From: Echinarachnius parma
Lineage: Eukaryota > Echinodermata > Echinoidea > Clypeasteroida > Echinarachniidae
Length of the DNA stretch: 64,000 nucleotides
Direction: 5' to 3'
Assembly: GCA_037951105.1 (NCBI GenBank)
Contig: JBAMJV010003763.1
Span: 7,501-71,500, forward strand
Below are positions 37,391-48,473 of the stretch, one piece after another (the first letter of the stretch is position 1; each line of letters starts with the position of its first letter). Below the pieces are notes generated by a model, which saw nothing but the letters and a program-made list of their open reading frames with translations, made no database searches and was not told the origin of the DNA. Position numbers and translations under genes: made by a program.

Positions 37391-38187
37391 AATTCGTCGA
37401 TGGGCAATTAAAAGGACAAATTGACGGTATCGATAGCAAAAAACGATACATACTTTTTTTGAAGAAACAACATTTTGGGCAATTTTTTTCTTTAAATGCC
37501 AAATTCAGTAACTATGTTTAGTGAAAAGGTTAGGTAGGCTTTATAGCTACCAAGTCGTTTAATTTGGCGTATGCTCAGTTCTTTTTAACGGAGTTATTAC
37601 GCATTTCTTATATTGTCCTTATTACACGCGATATGATGCGCCGATATCGTGCACGCAAAAAGGACAATAATACAATTGCCCTTTTACGCGCATTGATAAT
37701 GCACAGCCAATGCGCGCGACTTGGCGCGATAATGGGCAACAAAAAGGGCAAATACGCGCACGAGGTGCGCGTTGAGTCGTGTATGCCAAACATGCAAAAG
37801 GGTCATTTCGTCGCCGCTTCAATTAAAATTGGCTAAACTTGTGGCCTTAAGTATGTGCGGATATTGTAACCAATACTATGTTTTTACGGACAAGTAGTCA
37901 AATAACACACTTCATTCGTTATAAGTGTATTTATTCTTATCTAAATAACACCGCTCGGCAGTTCGTGAAAAACGTTATTGTCCTTTTTGTTGCCCAAATA
38001 CGCGCAATTATTTCATTTTGTCCTTTTGTTATTTTTGATTTTCTCAAAAAGTAGGGCATATATGGGGATTCTAAATATATCATCGGATAGGTATTAAAGT
38101 ACTCTATCTGAAAATAAAATAAAAACAAAATCAATATTTAACGATAATATCGGCCAATTTGCCCTTTTAATTGCCCAGCGACGAATT
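37391..38187. mobile_element. ~0.8-kb element with long inverted termini and CpG-rich core
   Basis: Left end aattcgtcgatgggcaatta, right end taattgcccagcgacgaatt, both followed inward by 'aaaaggacaaattg'-type words. The core 37620-37800 is rich in GCGC ('acgcgcattg', 'aatgcgcgcgac') and repeats 'aaaaaggacaa' and 'gggcaacaaaaagg'. ORFs in the core (for example 37564-37836) look like chance. No transposase motif seen. Confidence 0.65.
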
Positions 38188-38310
38188 AGCAAGCTCATTC
38201 TTCTCACTTTCCTGTACAGGTTGATACCAACTTTGTAAAAATTCAACCTTTCATTCTTTTCTAAACCCGATATTATAAAATTCCCATTTTTCCATTCATA
38301 TTGTACATGT

Positions 38311-38727
38311 CACACACGTGACCACCCCAAAATGTCACACACGTGACCAGACGTTGCCACATAATTAAGTACTATAAAAAACAACGGTTTGATATAATTC
38401 TCATTCATTGCTATTGTTGTACTTACAAATGTATAGTACTTCTCTGGTAATAAGATGAACATTATAGCTATTCATATTTTAAAGAATTTTCCAAATGAAA
38501 TTTAGTTATGAAAAAAGCGCTCCGTGCGAAGTCACACACGTCACCCATGCCATTTGACCTCTGACATTGAGTTACGTAATCCTTATAAAATCTTTTGTGT
38601 TAAGTTTGAAAGACTACAACATATTCAAGTCACATATGAAGTAAAAATCATTATAGTCTCATACTTACTGAAATATAAGCATCCCATTTCAAAATTTGTC
38701 ATGTTTTGGGTCACACACGTGACCAAG
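38311..38727. mobile_element. Putative inverted element with CACGTG at both ends
   Basis: 'gtcacacacgtgacc' occurs twice at the left (near 38310 and 38335) and once at the right (38710-38725). The adjoining 'ccccaaaatg' and 'catgttttggg' are in opposite orientation. The interior is AT-rich. Boundaries approximate. Confidence 0.4.
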
Positions 38728-38971
38728 AATGGCCCTGATGATGATTGATTGCGTGATCAACTGAGAGTCCATGTTTATTTTAGCCCAAGTGTTTTGAAAG
38801 TCAGTTTGTAGTGCTATATATGAAAAATATTTGCTCTCTTTTGTAATGTAATACTTACTTAAATTTTTTAAAAGACCTATTACAGTGGACTAGCTTCTTT
38901 GAGCAGACAACTGAATTAGTGTATAGAGTGGTGAAGTGTGATGTCATAAATGATGTCATAAACATTTGTAT

Positions 38972-39895
38972 GCCTCCGCCAACGAAGTGGCCGGAGGCAT
39001 TATGTTTTCGGGTTGTCCGTCCGTCCGTACGTCCGTACGTCCGTCCGTCCGTACGTCCCGTTTTCGTTCTCGCGATATCTCAAGAACCAGTTGATGGATC
39101 AATTTCAAACTTGGTATGAGTGTACATATTGGGGTGACAATGATCTGATTAGATTTTAGGGGTCATGAGGTCAAAGGTAAAGGTCACAGGACTCAATATA
39201 TATGCAAACATGCCTCGTTCTCGCGATATCTCAAGAACTGGTTGACGGATCAAATTCAAACTTGGTATTAGTGTAGATATTGGGGTGGCAATGATCTGAT
39301 TAGATTTTGGGGTTCATGAGGTCAAAGGTCAAGGTCACAGGACTCAATGTATGTGCAAAAATGCCTTGTTCTTGCGATATCTCAAGAACCGGTTGATGGA
39401 TCAATTTCAAACTTGGTATGAGTGTACATATCGGGGTGCCACTGATCTGATTAGATTTGGGGGGTCATGAGGTCAAAGGTCAAGGTCACAGGACTCAATA
39501 TGTATGCGAAAATGGCTTGTAATGGCAAAATTTCAAGAACTGAATGTCAGATTTTAATCAAACTCGATACCTGAATGTATCATAAAGAGTAACGTTGCCA
39601 TAAAATGTTGGGGTCATGAGGTTGAGGTCAAGGTCATGGGACTCATTATACATGCAAACAAGCTTGTAATGCCAAAATCTCAAGAACTAAATGTCAGATT
39701 TCAATCAAACTTGGTACCTGAATGTTTTTTAGGGAGCCATCAAAGATTGGGGTCATATGGTCAAGGTCACAGGACTCAAAATATATGAAAAATAAAAAAA
39801 AATTTAAATCAGTGCATGTTAATTTGGGCTTGATATTAAAATCGCGTGATAGCGGAGGCATAATTTTCGATTGCGCGCAATCGAAGATCCATCTA
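38972..39895. mobile_element. Non-autonomous element with internal ~150-bp tandem units
   Basis: Begins gcctccgccaacgaagtggc, followed by a (CCGT)n run (39018-39058), and ends near 'gcggaggca' (39852-39860) plus a short AT tail. Inside are three good and two diverged units containing 'cgatatctcaagaac', 'aatttcaaacttggtatgag', 'gatctgattagat' and 'catgaggtcaaaggtcaagg'. No coding capacity. Confidence 0.75.
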
Positions 39896-39896
39896 G

Positions 39897-40226
39897 TTTT
39901 TAGAATTTTCAAATTTGGACTTCATTTTCAGAAAGAGCATAACAAATAATGTCCAAATACCGAAAATCATAGGGATAGGTTTCGTATTGGCTGAAATATG
40001 CCCATCCAAATGATTTTTTTGTCAATAGGCAATCAGTGTTATAGTGCACTGGTTCATAAATTTATGAACCAGTGCACTATAACACTGATTGCCCATTGAA
40101 GTAAAATTCATTCAGATGGGAATGTCTCAGCCAATACGTAACCTATACCTTTTATTTTCAGTATTTGGACATTATTTGTTATGCTCTTTCTGAAAATGAA
40201 GTCCAAATTTGAAAATTCTAAAAAAG
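39897..40226. mobile_element. Near-perfect palindromic element (~165-nt arms)
   Basis: The two halves are reverse complements meeting at 'ggttcataaatttatgaacc' (centre 40060/40061). The outer ends are 'ttagaattttcaaatttgg' and its complement. Practically no loop. Probably a MITE or fold-back repeat; it directly abuts the preceding element. Confidence 0.8.
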
Positions 40227-40997
40227 TGTTTTTATGACGTCATGGCTTCTGTACTCTATTGTTGGATCATATCACTAACATACTGTACGTCAAATTAAGG
40301 TGGTAATAAATACATTTCTCTGCAAGTCAGAGCTTTTTTATGTAGGTTTACATTACAGCAGCATCTACATGTAATGTTATGCACCATTTTTCGTTATGGG
40401 AATACTTAGGCATTTTTAGAATGGAAAAGAAAACACAATTACGAAAGATCTAAGAAGTTTGGAAGATATTTTTTTAGCTTGAATCATAATTGTAGTGTTC
40501 CCTTAGTCTGCAGGCATGTAAGCTGCTTATCTGATAAAAAAAAACTTACCCCCGGATTATGGATTTGAATTTTCAATCTTTATTACATTAGTGGAAGGTT
40601 TATTATGGTGCTGTCTGCTCTTGCATTGTGTTTTGGAATACTCGGCTAGGATTAAAACATTTAAGGGGGAGAGATTAAGCTTATTTCCTTATTCAGATGT
40701 GAGGTAGGATTACACATCTAACAGAAGGCCCCTGTTACTCTCTTTCTCTCCCTCTCTCTCCATGCTTTTTTTTATAATGATTTATCTGAAAGGATAGAAT
40801 TGTATGAAGAAATGCAAGCAAATGTGTCTGTGTTATTTGTCATAATATATTACAATTGTCACAGTTTCATTACTATATAATTACGATATAAGTGCGAGGG
40901 ATCAACCGAATTGATGCAACATCTTGAATGTACATGTAATCATGGAAAACTGACCAGAAATATGTTGTTTTTCTCAAACTTGTTTTTCCTGTTACCT

Positions 40998-41096
40998 GCA
41001 AAGAAGACAGAACATTCAATGTAATAAAAATCAAAAGTAGGACGAGATTCAGGGTATCTTGACATCTGTGGACCTCTTCCACTCCTCCAATAGCGG
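40998..41096 (+). pseudogene. Decayed tandem copy of exon 41152-41359 (5' part)
   Basis: Starts 'gcaaagaagacagaac' (exon: gcaaagaagggagaag), has a 13-bp deletion, then 'gacgagattcagggtatctt' through 'gacctcttccactcctccaa' matching exon 41208-41262. Translated, DEIQGILTSVDLFHSSNS aligns with DEIQAILTSVDLVDSSDS. The acceptor AG is lost (cctgc instead of caggc), and a stop follows directly. Confidence 0.85.
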
Positions 41097-41151
41097 GAAA
41101 TTATAAATTGATAAATTCATCAATGTTTTATGTTTTATTCTGTGTTAACAG

Positions 41152-41359
41152 GCAAAGAAGGGAGAAGCTGATTGCCAAGAAGCTTCAGCGCCACGACCTG
41201 GAGAAAGACGAGATCCAGGCCATCCTGACGTCGGTGGACCTCGTTGACTCCTCCGACAGCGAGGACGACCAGGAGCACGAGGAGGAGACCAACCAGGAGC
41301 CTGAGATTAAGGTGGAGATCAGAAGCAAGCAACATGCTCAGCTGGAGACGCTTACAGAG
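41152..41359 (+). CDS. LMO7: LMO7-like exon: DUF4757 C-terminal helix
   Basis: 208 bp. The first base completes AAG with the previous exon, giving ...REIVEEKQRREKLIAKKLQR. It continues HDLEKDEIQAILTSVDLVDS and ends SKQHAQLETLTE in phase 0. Vertebrate counterparts read REIVQEKERRERELxxAY...EAEGILQ..., so the basic helix and the EIQAIL step align. A run of acidic residues (SDSEDDQEHEEETNQEPE) follows. Acceptor 'gtgttaacag', donor 'gag|gtaggc'. An upstream decayed copy of the first half lies at 40998-41096. Confidence 0.94.
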
Positions 41360-41866
41360 GTAGGCACCCCTCCCCCTCCCCCTCCCCATGACTCCCCCTC
41401 CCTTCCTCTTTGTTGACGTCTTATATTAAAGCGCTTTGGAAGTTCAGAGGCTGCTCTCAACATTTCTTGCCCTCCCAAGTTCGCAAACTGTTATTTGGTG
41501 TATATTGGCACATATTTTCCAACTAGTCGAGCTGTATACTTTTATAATTGTTGACAAATTGGGTGTATGTTTCTAAGTTGCTATGTATTGTATGAACTTA
41601 TATATTTAATGTATTTATGTCTCTCTATTGTATATCAAGAGGATGCTTGTATAAAAGGCAAAGTAATAAATGGTGTTTTAATACTCTACATAATCTACAA
41701 GGTGGAACCAAAGACAAATCAGTTTTATATTCAATGTTTTTATGTATATATGTACATGCATACAATATCTTTGCTTGGATATATATTTCTGTATATATAT
41801 ATATGTACATGGTATGTTGCTTTTTTGCTTCCCCCCCCCCCCCCCCTCCCCCATCCCATCCCTCAG
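41360..41866. other. LMO7: Short intron with extreme poly-C tract at its 3' end
   Basis: About 0.5 kb. The pyrimidine tract before the acceptor contains a C run of 16-17 bases (from 41831) and stays C/T up to 'catccctcag'. C-rich material also follows the donor. The ORF that runs through it is open only by chance upstream of the acceptor. Confidence 0.75.
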
Positions 41867-42145
41867 CCTTACCCCCGTGCAAATACTCTCCCAGCCAGGG
41901 GCAGGGGTAGCAAGGCCTCCCCTCCCTCCCCCCTCAAACCCTCCCCCATCCAAGGTGACAGCGCCACCCTCCCTCCTTCGGGGCGCAGACCTTCCCCCTC
42001 CTCACCCCGAAGACCGTCCCCCATACAAGCGACAATTTCGACCCTCCCCCCTTCGGGCCCCAAAGCGGTGCCCTCCGTCGCCCCTAAGCCCAACTACAGG
42101 CCCAGCGCGGGAGCGTTCCAGCCTTACCGTCGCCGCAGTCAGTCT
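41867..42145 (+). CDS. LMO7: LMO7-like exon: proline-rich linker with internal repeat
   Basis: 279 bp, phase 0 to 0 with the chosen donor TCT|gttagt. Encodes PYPRANTLPARGRGSKASPP and further PxxP-rich sequence, ending KPNYRPSAGAFQPYRRRSQS. A ~27-residue unit is repeated: PSPIQGDSATLPPSG and PSPIQATISTLPPSG. KAVPSVAPKP recalls the TPKAVPMLTPKPY segment after DUF4757 in vertebrate LIMCH1. Potential SH3 ligands, disordered. An alternative donor eight bases earlier (gtcagt) would break phase with 49442, so it is disfavoured. If a further exon intervenes, the end could differ. Confidence 0.85.
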
Positions 42146-43651
42146 GTTAGTATCGCTTTTTGTTTTGTCAGTTAATCTCTTTAAATCTTCTTTCAAGCAC
42201 CCTTTCAAAGCTGACACTAGTTTTTAATCCGGGCTCATTTCTGTCAAAAGCATATTACTTTATAGAGCTGACATTTTCCTTGGCATTCATTTTAGTGTTC
42301 CCATTTACTCTTCGGTTAATTTCTCTTTCATGTGTGTGTGTAAATTCTGTTAAAGTCTTGATACATGTGATTTTTTAAAAACTCTTTTCTCTTTAAGGCT
42401 ACCATGGGTGTTTCTTCTACTGCTAATACAACATTATTTTCTCAATCGTTTTTTACTACATGGTCAAGGGAAGCACAAACGTGTCTTTCAAATTGTCTAC
42501 TATTTGTTTGGTGTTGCATAATACCTAACTTTGAATCTTTTTTTTTCTTCAGATTCTCTTCACCCCACTGTGTGTGTTTTGTTTTGGACTCATCTTTTCT
42601 ATTCATTTCTAAAAAGAATTTATTTTACTCTTATTTCAGAAGTAATGTTCACTGAATCATCATTAATTATATGCAGAAAGTGTATTATATCATATGTTAT
42701 CATAATTACTCATTTAGTCATGTATGTTGTGCTTAAATACTCATTCTTCCAACATGTTCCTTTTGGGGGATGTATCATCGCTTAAATTTGTGAAAGCTAT
42801 CAACATGTTCTCATTAGAAAAACACTGTAGATTATGGGCTAATCAATTTAAATACACCCTGATGGAGCATGCCTTGACATTTTTCTTTAACATTTAACAA
42901 ATTATCTAAGTACACATTTGCTGATTTGTGTGACAGAGATTTCTAACTGATTATATTATAAAATGCGACATGAACATGACTCATAAAATATGAGAAGTCA
43001 TATTTTGCAATTTTTAGGGGGTATTTTATGGATTAAGTTATAAAAGCTGAAAATCACATACATGTAGTTTGAATTCAGGAAATAAAGAAATGTAGTCCTG
43101 TTAAGCTGTTAGCATTTATTAGGTCTTAGATTATGGAATTATCGTTTCGTCATACTATGTAATTCTATCAATCAGTGATGGTTAATGTGTAAGGGATTTT
43201 CAAGATTAAATGTCTCCAATAAATGTACCTAACTAACCTAAAAAGTATACATAAAAAGTTAAGCAGGACGTATATGCTGACTTGACTAGTTTGTATAGAT
43301 CTGCCATATCATTTCCTTTCAGGTATTCCCACTAGAATCTATGTTGATCATGAGGTAAAGCCAATGTGGGAATTAATTTGTAATTTTAGGGTGCTCCTTT
43401 TCCAATCTGATAGATATTCAGACATTTTTCACATAATACTCTATGATGGTAATTTATGGGGCTACCTACTGATTTCAAGGGGCTATTTTGAAAATTAGGT
43501 AGCAAAATTGCCCTCAGTCCCCGTATATTTCCTACCTTGGTACCGTAAAGCTCATGTGGAGAATTTCCAGAATTATTTGATCCAGACGGAGCCATTATTA
43601 TTAGATAGCAATGATATGGGACAGTGTATTAACATTTACACACTTTTTCAG

Positions 43652-43711
43652 ATATCCATGGAGTCAATATCCATTGATCCATACACAAACACGAAAAGGA
43701 CACGTAATGAT
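43652..43711 (+). CDS. LMO7: Candidate 60-nt cassette exon
   Basis: Bounded by 'cacactttttcag' and 'gat|gtaagc', exactly 20 codons, phase 0 to 0, and it would slot between 42145 and 49442 without changing frame: ISMESISIDPYTNTKRTRND. The surrounding open frame is short and the peptide has no known counterpart. Splice signals and phase fit are the only evidence. An alternative exon or coincidence are both possible. Confidence 0.42.
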
Positions 43712-44349
43712 GTAAGCCCCCCTTAGCAATTTATCATGATTTCTTAAACAAGAGCGTTTTTTGAATGGTGCCTTTGCAATAGGGGTAACTATTTCCTTTG
43801 TTTTACTGATGAAAAATACTGGCCTGATTTGAACATAAACTTGTCTCGGGTGTTTGAGCAAGTCCTGCATGTCATTTACCAGGGCTTGAAATTAGGTGGT
43901 TTGGCTGTACTGTATTAAAGTGTACCATTCTTGCCATGGTTACATGATAATCATTTTGAGCTTTGATGCAGGTCTGCAAATAGGAAATGCCTTCATTGTT
44001 CCGTTTTTACCCACAATCCATCACCATCACCTGCTCGTGCTAACCGGCCATTGTGGTTACAATCTATCGTAACAAACAATTCGGTCCATCAGATTTCAAT
44101 TCATTTCATCTCTCATGCATCACCGAACCAAACCAAGATCCAGCTGAGCCAAGAAACCGTTAAAGCTTTCCCTTTTGCTATTAACATTTCAAATATAAAA
44201 TGGCAGTCAAACCTGTCCAGAAAGACCACTCAAGGGAGAGAAAAGGGATGGTCTTTATAAGAAGGTGGGCTATATAGACACATTAATTTCCATGCAAACT
44301 GCATTGTACACTCTCCCTAGGGAATCAAGATAATAATAATTATAATAAT

Positions 44350-44405
44350 ATCCTCGATTTATATAGCGCCTATCACGATTGATAATCATCTCTAACCGCT
44401 TTACA
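44350..44405. repeat. 'tttatatagcgcctatcac' dispersed repeat fragment
   Basis: Contains tttatatagcgcctatcacg and, 30 bases on, 'taaccgctttacaa'. This pairing is a widespread marine-invertebrate repeat signature. It follows an AAT microsatellite at 44330-44352. Ends unknown. Confidence 0.45.
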
Positions 44406-45759
44406 ATGATATCATTACCCCGGTCATCGGATACATTCTGCAATCAATCCAGCACACAAGTGCACATTTTCCACTCCCTGGGGAGCATTCCAGCCAAGAT
44501 CAGTGGTCTTTATAGACAGGTTCATTTACATGCAAACTTTTTCCCTCGGACTCGGATTAGCAGTCTTTGTAGACAGGTGGTCACTATATATATATGTGAT
44601 TGCTAGAGCGTTATTATAAAATTGTTTTAATTTCACACATTTACAATGTATTTAGATGTATTCAGTAGTACTGCAAACACTGACCAAAAAGCAGCAGCCG
44701 ACTTTTTATTGAACAAAAACTAGGAAAGATCAATCAAGTCAGACTAGACTACTTCAAACATTACTTCCATACATGTTTGCATATTACCAATATTCAGTCA
44801 GAATTTACCCATCGCCTTTCTATGAAACTAAAGAGAAATAATCAGTTGAAGAAAATGTGAGTTCTTACATCACAATCTCCATTATACCTAGGTCTGAGAC
44901 ATGTACTGTTGTATATATATCGGGTTACTGTCCTGAGCAGGTTAATTCAAAGCAATAGTGGATCAGTCGGTGCAAAGAAATTGCTCCAATTTTCTCATTA
45001 TCTCTTTAATTGCCGCCTTCTGGGAAAAACATAATATGCCTCCGTACTTGGAAGGGAAATTTGTAATATCCTCTGAAGGAAAACACTTTAAATAGGTGAA
45101 CTGTCTTTAAGTTTTGCTCCTCCCATGATATTCATCATCGTTTATATCGTGCATAAATAATTTTCATCTTTGTTGTCATCAAGAGATACACATTACTCTT
45201 GAAATAAATCATTAGGCATGGTTTGGTAAAAGTTGAATTTTTTAATGTTATTGTTTTGTTGGCCCCAAAACAACATCAACAACAACAACTTCAACAAAAC
45301 TTAGAAAGTTGATTGTAGATTTTCAACCAGACAATTTTCGCCAAAAAATAATCAACCAAATATCACATACTTTTTAATATTTGTCTCTGTTTTGGAGATT
45401 CAGTTTTTGGGCCAATAAAATTTGAGAAGGCTAGATTTCACTTGCCCAATAGAGTAAAAAAAGCAATGTTCCATCATTCAGACTCGCGCAGTGAGAGAGG
45501 ATTTGTTTTCTTAAAATTTCTCTTGGTCTGATTAAAATTGAGGATTTGTTTTCTTAAATGTCTATTCGTCCGATTAAAATCGACTCACAAAAAGTTATTT
45601 GTATGAAAAGTGGCTATTTAGCGGAATCAAAATGACTGATTAGAAGTCAATCAGGAAATTTCTTGTGAAAAGATACCTGTAATCTATTCCGCGAGTGTCG
45701 TGCGGAATTAATGATAAATAATCTTGATTTGCATTAACTGATCAAAACAGTAACTTTTT

Positions 45760-46001
45760 ATAGCCCGGTCACATATCAACGGATTGCGTAAACGTACGTC
45801 AAACGGAGAGCTAAATTTTCCATCCATTCGTCTCCGTTCGTATGCGTTTCTTGTCCGTTCCTTGTCTGGTGATGTACGTTGTTCTATGTTTTGTACATAA
45901 AGCAATGGAGACGACTTTCATCACCGGATAATTTAATTTCGCAAATTTTCTCTTCGTTGGGCATTCGTTTCCGCTATCCGTTGATATCTGACCGGGCCAT
46001 T
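45760..46001. mobile_element. Inverted-repeat MITE, 'tagcccggtcacatatcaac' ends
   Basis: Left end tagcccggtcacatatcaac followed by 'ggat'; right end atccgttgatatctgaccgg. A second inner pair of 'cattcg..tccg' words is present. About 240 bp, no coding sequence. Confidence 0.7.
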
Positions 46002-46107
46002 AAGTCGAAGAAGGTCAATCAAATTCACAGTTTTACATGTTTTGCACAAAATTTGTCATCCAAGCTCAGCAGTGTTTTTTCATGCGCTATTATGTCAGTT
46101 ACATGAC

Positions 46108-46188
46108 TTAAACCTCTTGACTACAGGAACCGGGTGGGTTGTGTACAAAGTCTATGGGGATTTCACAAACTCGAAGGGACCGGGTTAA
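46108..46188. mobile_element. 81-bp TTAA-ended element
   Basis: TTAAACCTCTTGACTACAGG at the left, ...GGGACCGGGTTAA at the right. The same length and sequence type is nested at 17066-17146; a left-end fragment lies near 6081-6135 and a relative near 20155-20210. Confidence 0.75.
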
Positions 46189-47121
46189 TCTGGGCTATCA
46201 AAGTGTGTTTTTTCTTCAAAATCTGGTATTTGTGCTTCAGAAAAATAAAAACAAAATTGTTTCCTTGACACATTTGTATCAGTTCAACAAAGGCATTAAT
46301 TTTCAGATGAATCAGGAAAGTGCAATATTCAAAAACTTGTTTTGCTTTATTTTGGATTTACTGATTTAAAATTTTTTTGTAATAAAACAGTTTGATGCTG
46401 CCTATGGTCAAACCAATTAGGAATTTGTATGATTCAGCTGACCGTTTACATCGAACAAAATTGCCAGTATTCAAAAACATAAGTTTGAACCATAATGACA
46501 GTGATCTTATTCTTTTAGTAAAATTGTATCAGACCGTTACCAGTTAAAATCCTCCAGCTTGTTGGTGTGGCATTTGTCCATGGGGAAATATACTGTAGTT
46601 CAACCAACCAATGACCATCAGTTTTTTGTGACAAGTTAACTTATTTTTGTTTAAACCAAGGTTCAAATTACTACAGCTCTAGTACTACCGAGCAAGTACA
46701 TGTACATGTACACCAAATATCCCGTTCACTCTCAGTAAAATCCAGTTAAATGATGAGAGGTTTATCGTAACTGCTTCATTATATAGTTGATGGATTTTAG
46801 ACGAGGTAGGAACAAATTGCTGGAATCCCCTGGGCCATCTCCATAATACGAGCGAGATAAACGCACCTTTCTGTTTTCATCGTTAGGGGTAGTTTTTGCT
46901 CTCTCTTTTTCTTATCTAAAACCATACCATACTCCCAATAGCAGGCTCGTATTAGCTCGTACAGTACATGCAACTAATTGGGGATATCAAATATTGTTTA
47001 ATTTTTATATCAAGATTATAAAACATTATTTACGCTTTAAAGGTATAATTATCCCATTGAAGCCAAAATTAGCATGTAACAGAAAAGAAGGCAAAGTCAC
47101 ATCGCATGACCATATGGATAG

Positions 47122-47461
47122 CCAGGGGGGTGTTTCACAGAGATCCTAAGTTGATCTTAGTACTAAGATGGTCTTAAATATTATGGAAAGCCATAAGTGT
47201 CTTGAAACATCTTTGTAAAAGTTATGTTGAAATGCATAAAATGTTGATTCAAAATTTCAAATCATATATATTTTCTAATTATCAAAGAGATTTCATGAAT
47301 TTTATATGATAATTAGAAAATAAATGTGATTTGAATCAACATTTTATGCATTTCAACATAACTTTTACGAACCTGTTTCAAGACACTAATGGCTTTCCAT
47401 AATATTTAAGACCATCTTAGTGCTAAGATCAACTTAGGATCTTTGTGAAACACCCCCCTGG
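47122..47461. mobile_element. 340-bp hairpin MITE, 'ccaggggggtgtttcac' ends
   Basis: Left end ccaggggggtgtttcacaga, right end tttgtgaaacacccccctgg. Arms of roughly 160 bases are nearly complementary along their whole length and meet near 47291. Non-coding. Confidence 0.85.
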
Positions 47462-47987
47462 TCACACCATTTCCTCTTTCCAAAGTGGTGATAATTTGAT
47501 AAGTCTTTATTGGCTACTTACTCCACCCATTCTTGTATCTGAGTGTAAATCAATATATTTTTTTAGTCTGGTTAAAATTACCACAATAATTACCCATTTA
47601 ACTAACTCCATGTGGAAGATACCATTGGTTGTGGTGAAAACAAATGTTTGCCCAGTGTACATGACTGCATATTCGAACTATGTAATACTGCGCACCATCT
47701 TGAAACAATGTTCTTCCCATTTGTATTGTGTTTTTTTACTCCACCAATATACATTTAGTGCAACTTTTTTCTAATTTCATGGATTGTACTCCAATTTAAG
47801 TGTAATTTTCCCCATTATAACTAACTGAACCTGAACATATTCAGTGCTTTTAGCTCACCGCACACTGCAAGGTTCGATCTGATCCGACAAACAATTAAAT
47901 ATCGGAAATAGACTGCACAGTTTAAATATGCACGCCTAGCTTTAGTTCAGATACATAGACGTTTGTGGATCGGGATTGGATTGTGTA

Positions 47988-48211
47988 AAGCCCGGCGCAG
48001 ACAGAGCCGACTCGACCTGATCCGACAGGTTTTCAGCCTGATTAACTCAGTACGCGTTGCCTAAGGATTCCGGTTTTGTCAATCAACTGCCATTCAGAGG
48101 TCATTCGATGCCGATTCAACATGTTGAATCAGCTCCGACTGAGCGAAACTGACTCTAGCCTGACTGAAAACCAGTCGGATCGGGTCGAGTCGGCTCTGTC
48201 TGCGCCGGGCT
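47988..48211 (+). mobile_element. MITE family A, copy 4
   Basis: Ends AAGCCCGGCGCAGACAGAGC and GCTCTGTCTGCGCCGGGCT with TA at 47986-47987 and 48212-48213. Interior nearly identical in layout to 33820-34044. Confidence 0.88.
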
Positions 48212-48473
48212 TAATGTTGTGTGTGCAGTGGGCTTTACACAGTTTTTTTTCTTAGCAAATGAAAATATAACCACATTCTTTCTGCAGCCTAATTTTACCT
48301 TCATCTTTAGTTCTTTATACTCATGCCAGGTTTTGGGATTCTCAATTTCTTTTATACCTTTGTTCTCTTTGTCGAATAATACTTCTCTCTTTTGTACTTC
48401 TTCTCTTTGATTGTGTAGTGTAATTTCTCACATTGTTTTTTTATTTTTTATTTTTATGAACTACCAATATGTG

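Larger units (their letters stand above)
33686..41151. other. LMO7: Intron with two exon relics and several elements
   Basis: About 7.5 kb. In order: relic of the preceding exon with a MITE inside (33751-34091), a 'gggccaccagatttagg' dispersed repeat (35080-35290), a TTAAAG MITE (35729-36092), a 43-bp minisatellite (36569-36835), an 0.8-kb inverted-repeat element (37391-38187), an E-box-bearing element (38311-38727), a tandemly structured element with nuclear-receptor-like sites (38972-39895), a near-perfect palindrome (39897-40226), and a relic of the following exon (40998-41096). Confidence 0.7.

Noticed and set aside
41567-41866. 5' extension of the proline-rich ORF upstream of 41867
   Set aside because: The peptide is hydrophobic and Tyr/Ile-rich, runs through a poly-C tract and precedes a clear acceptor; it is intron.
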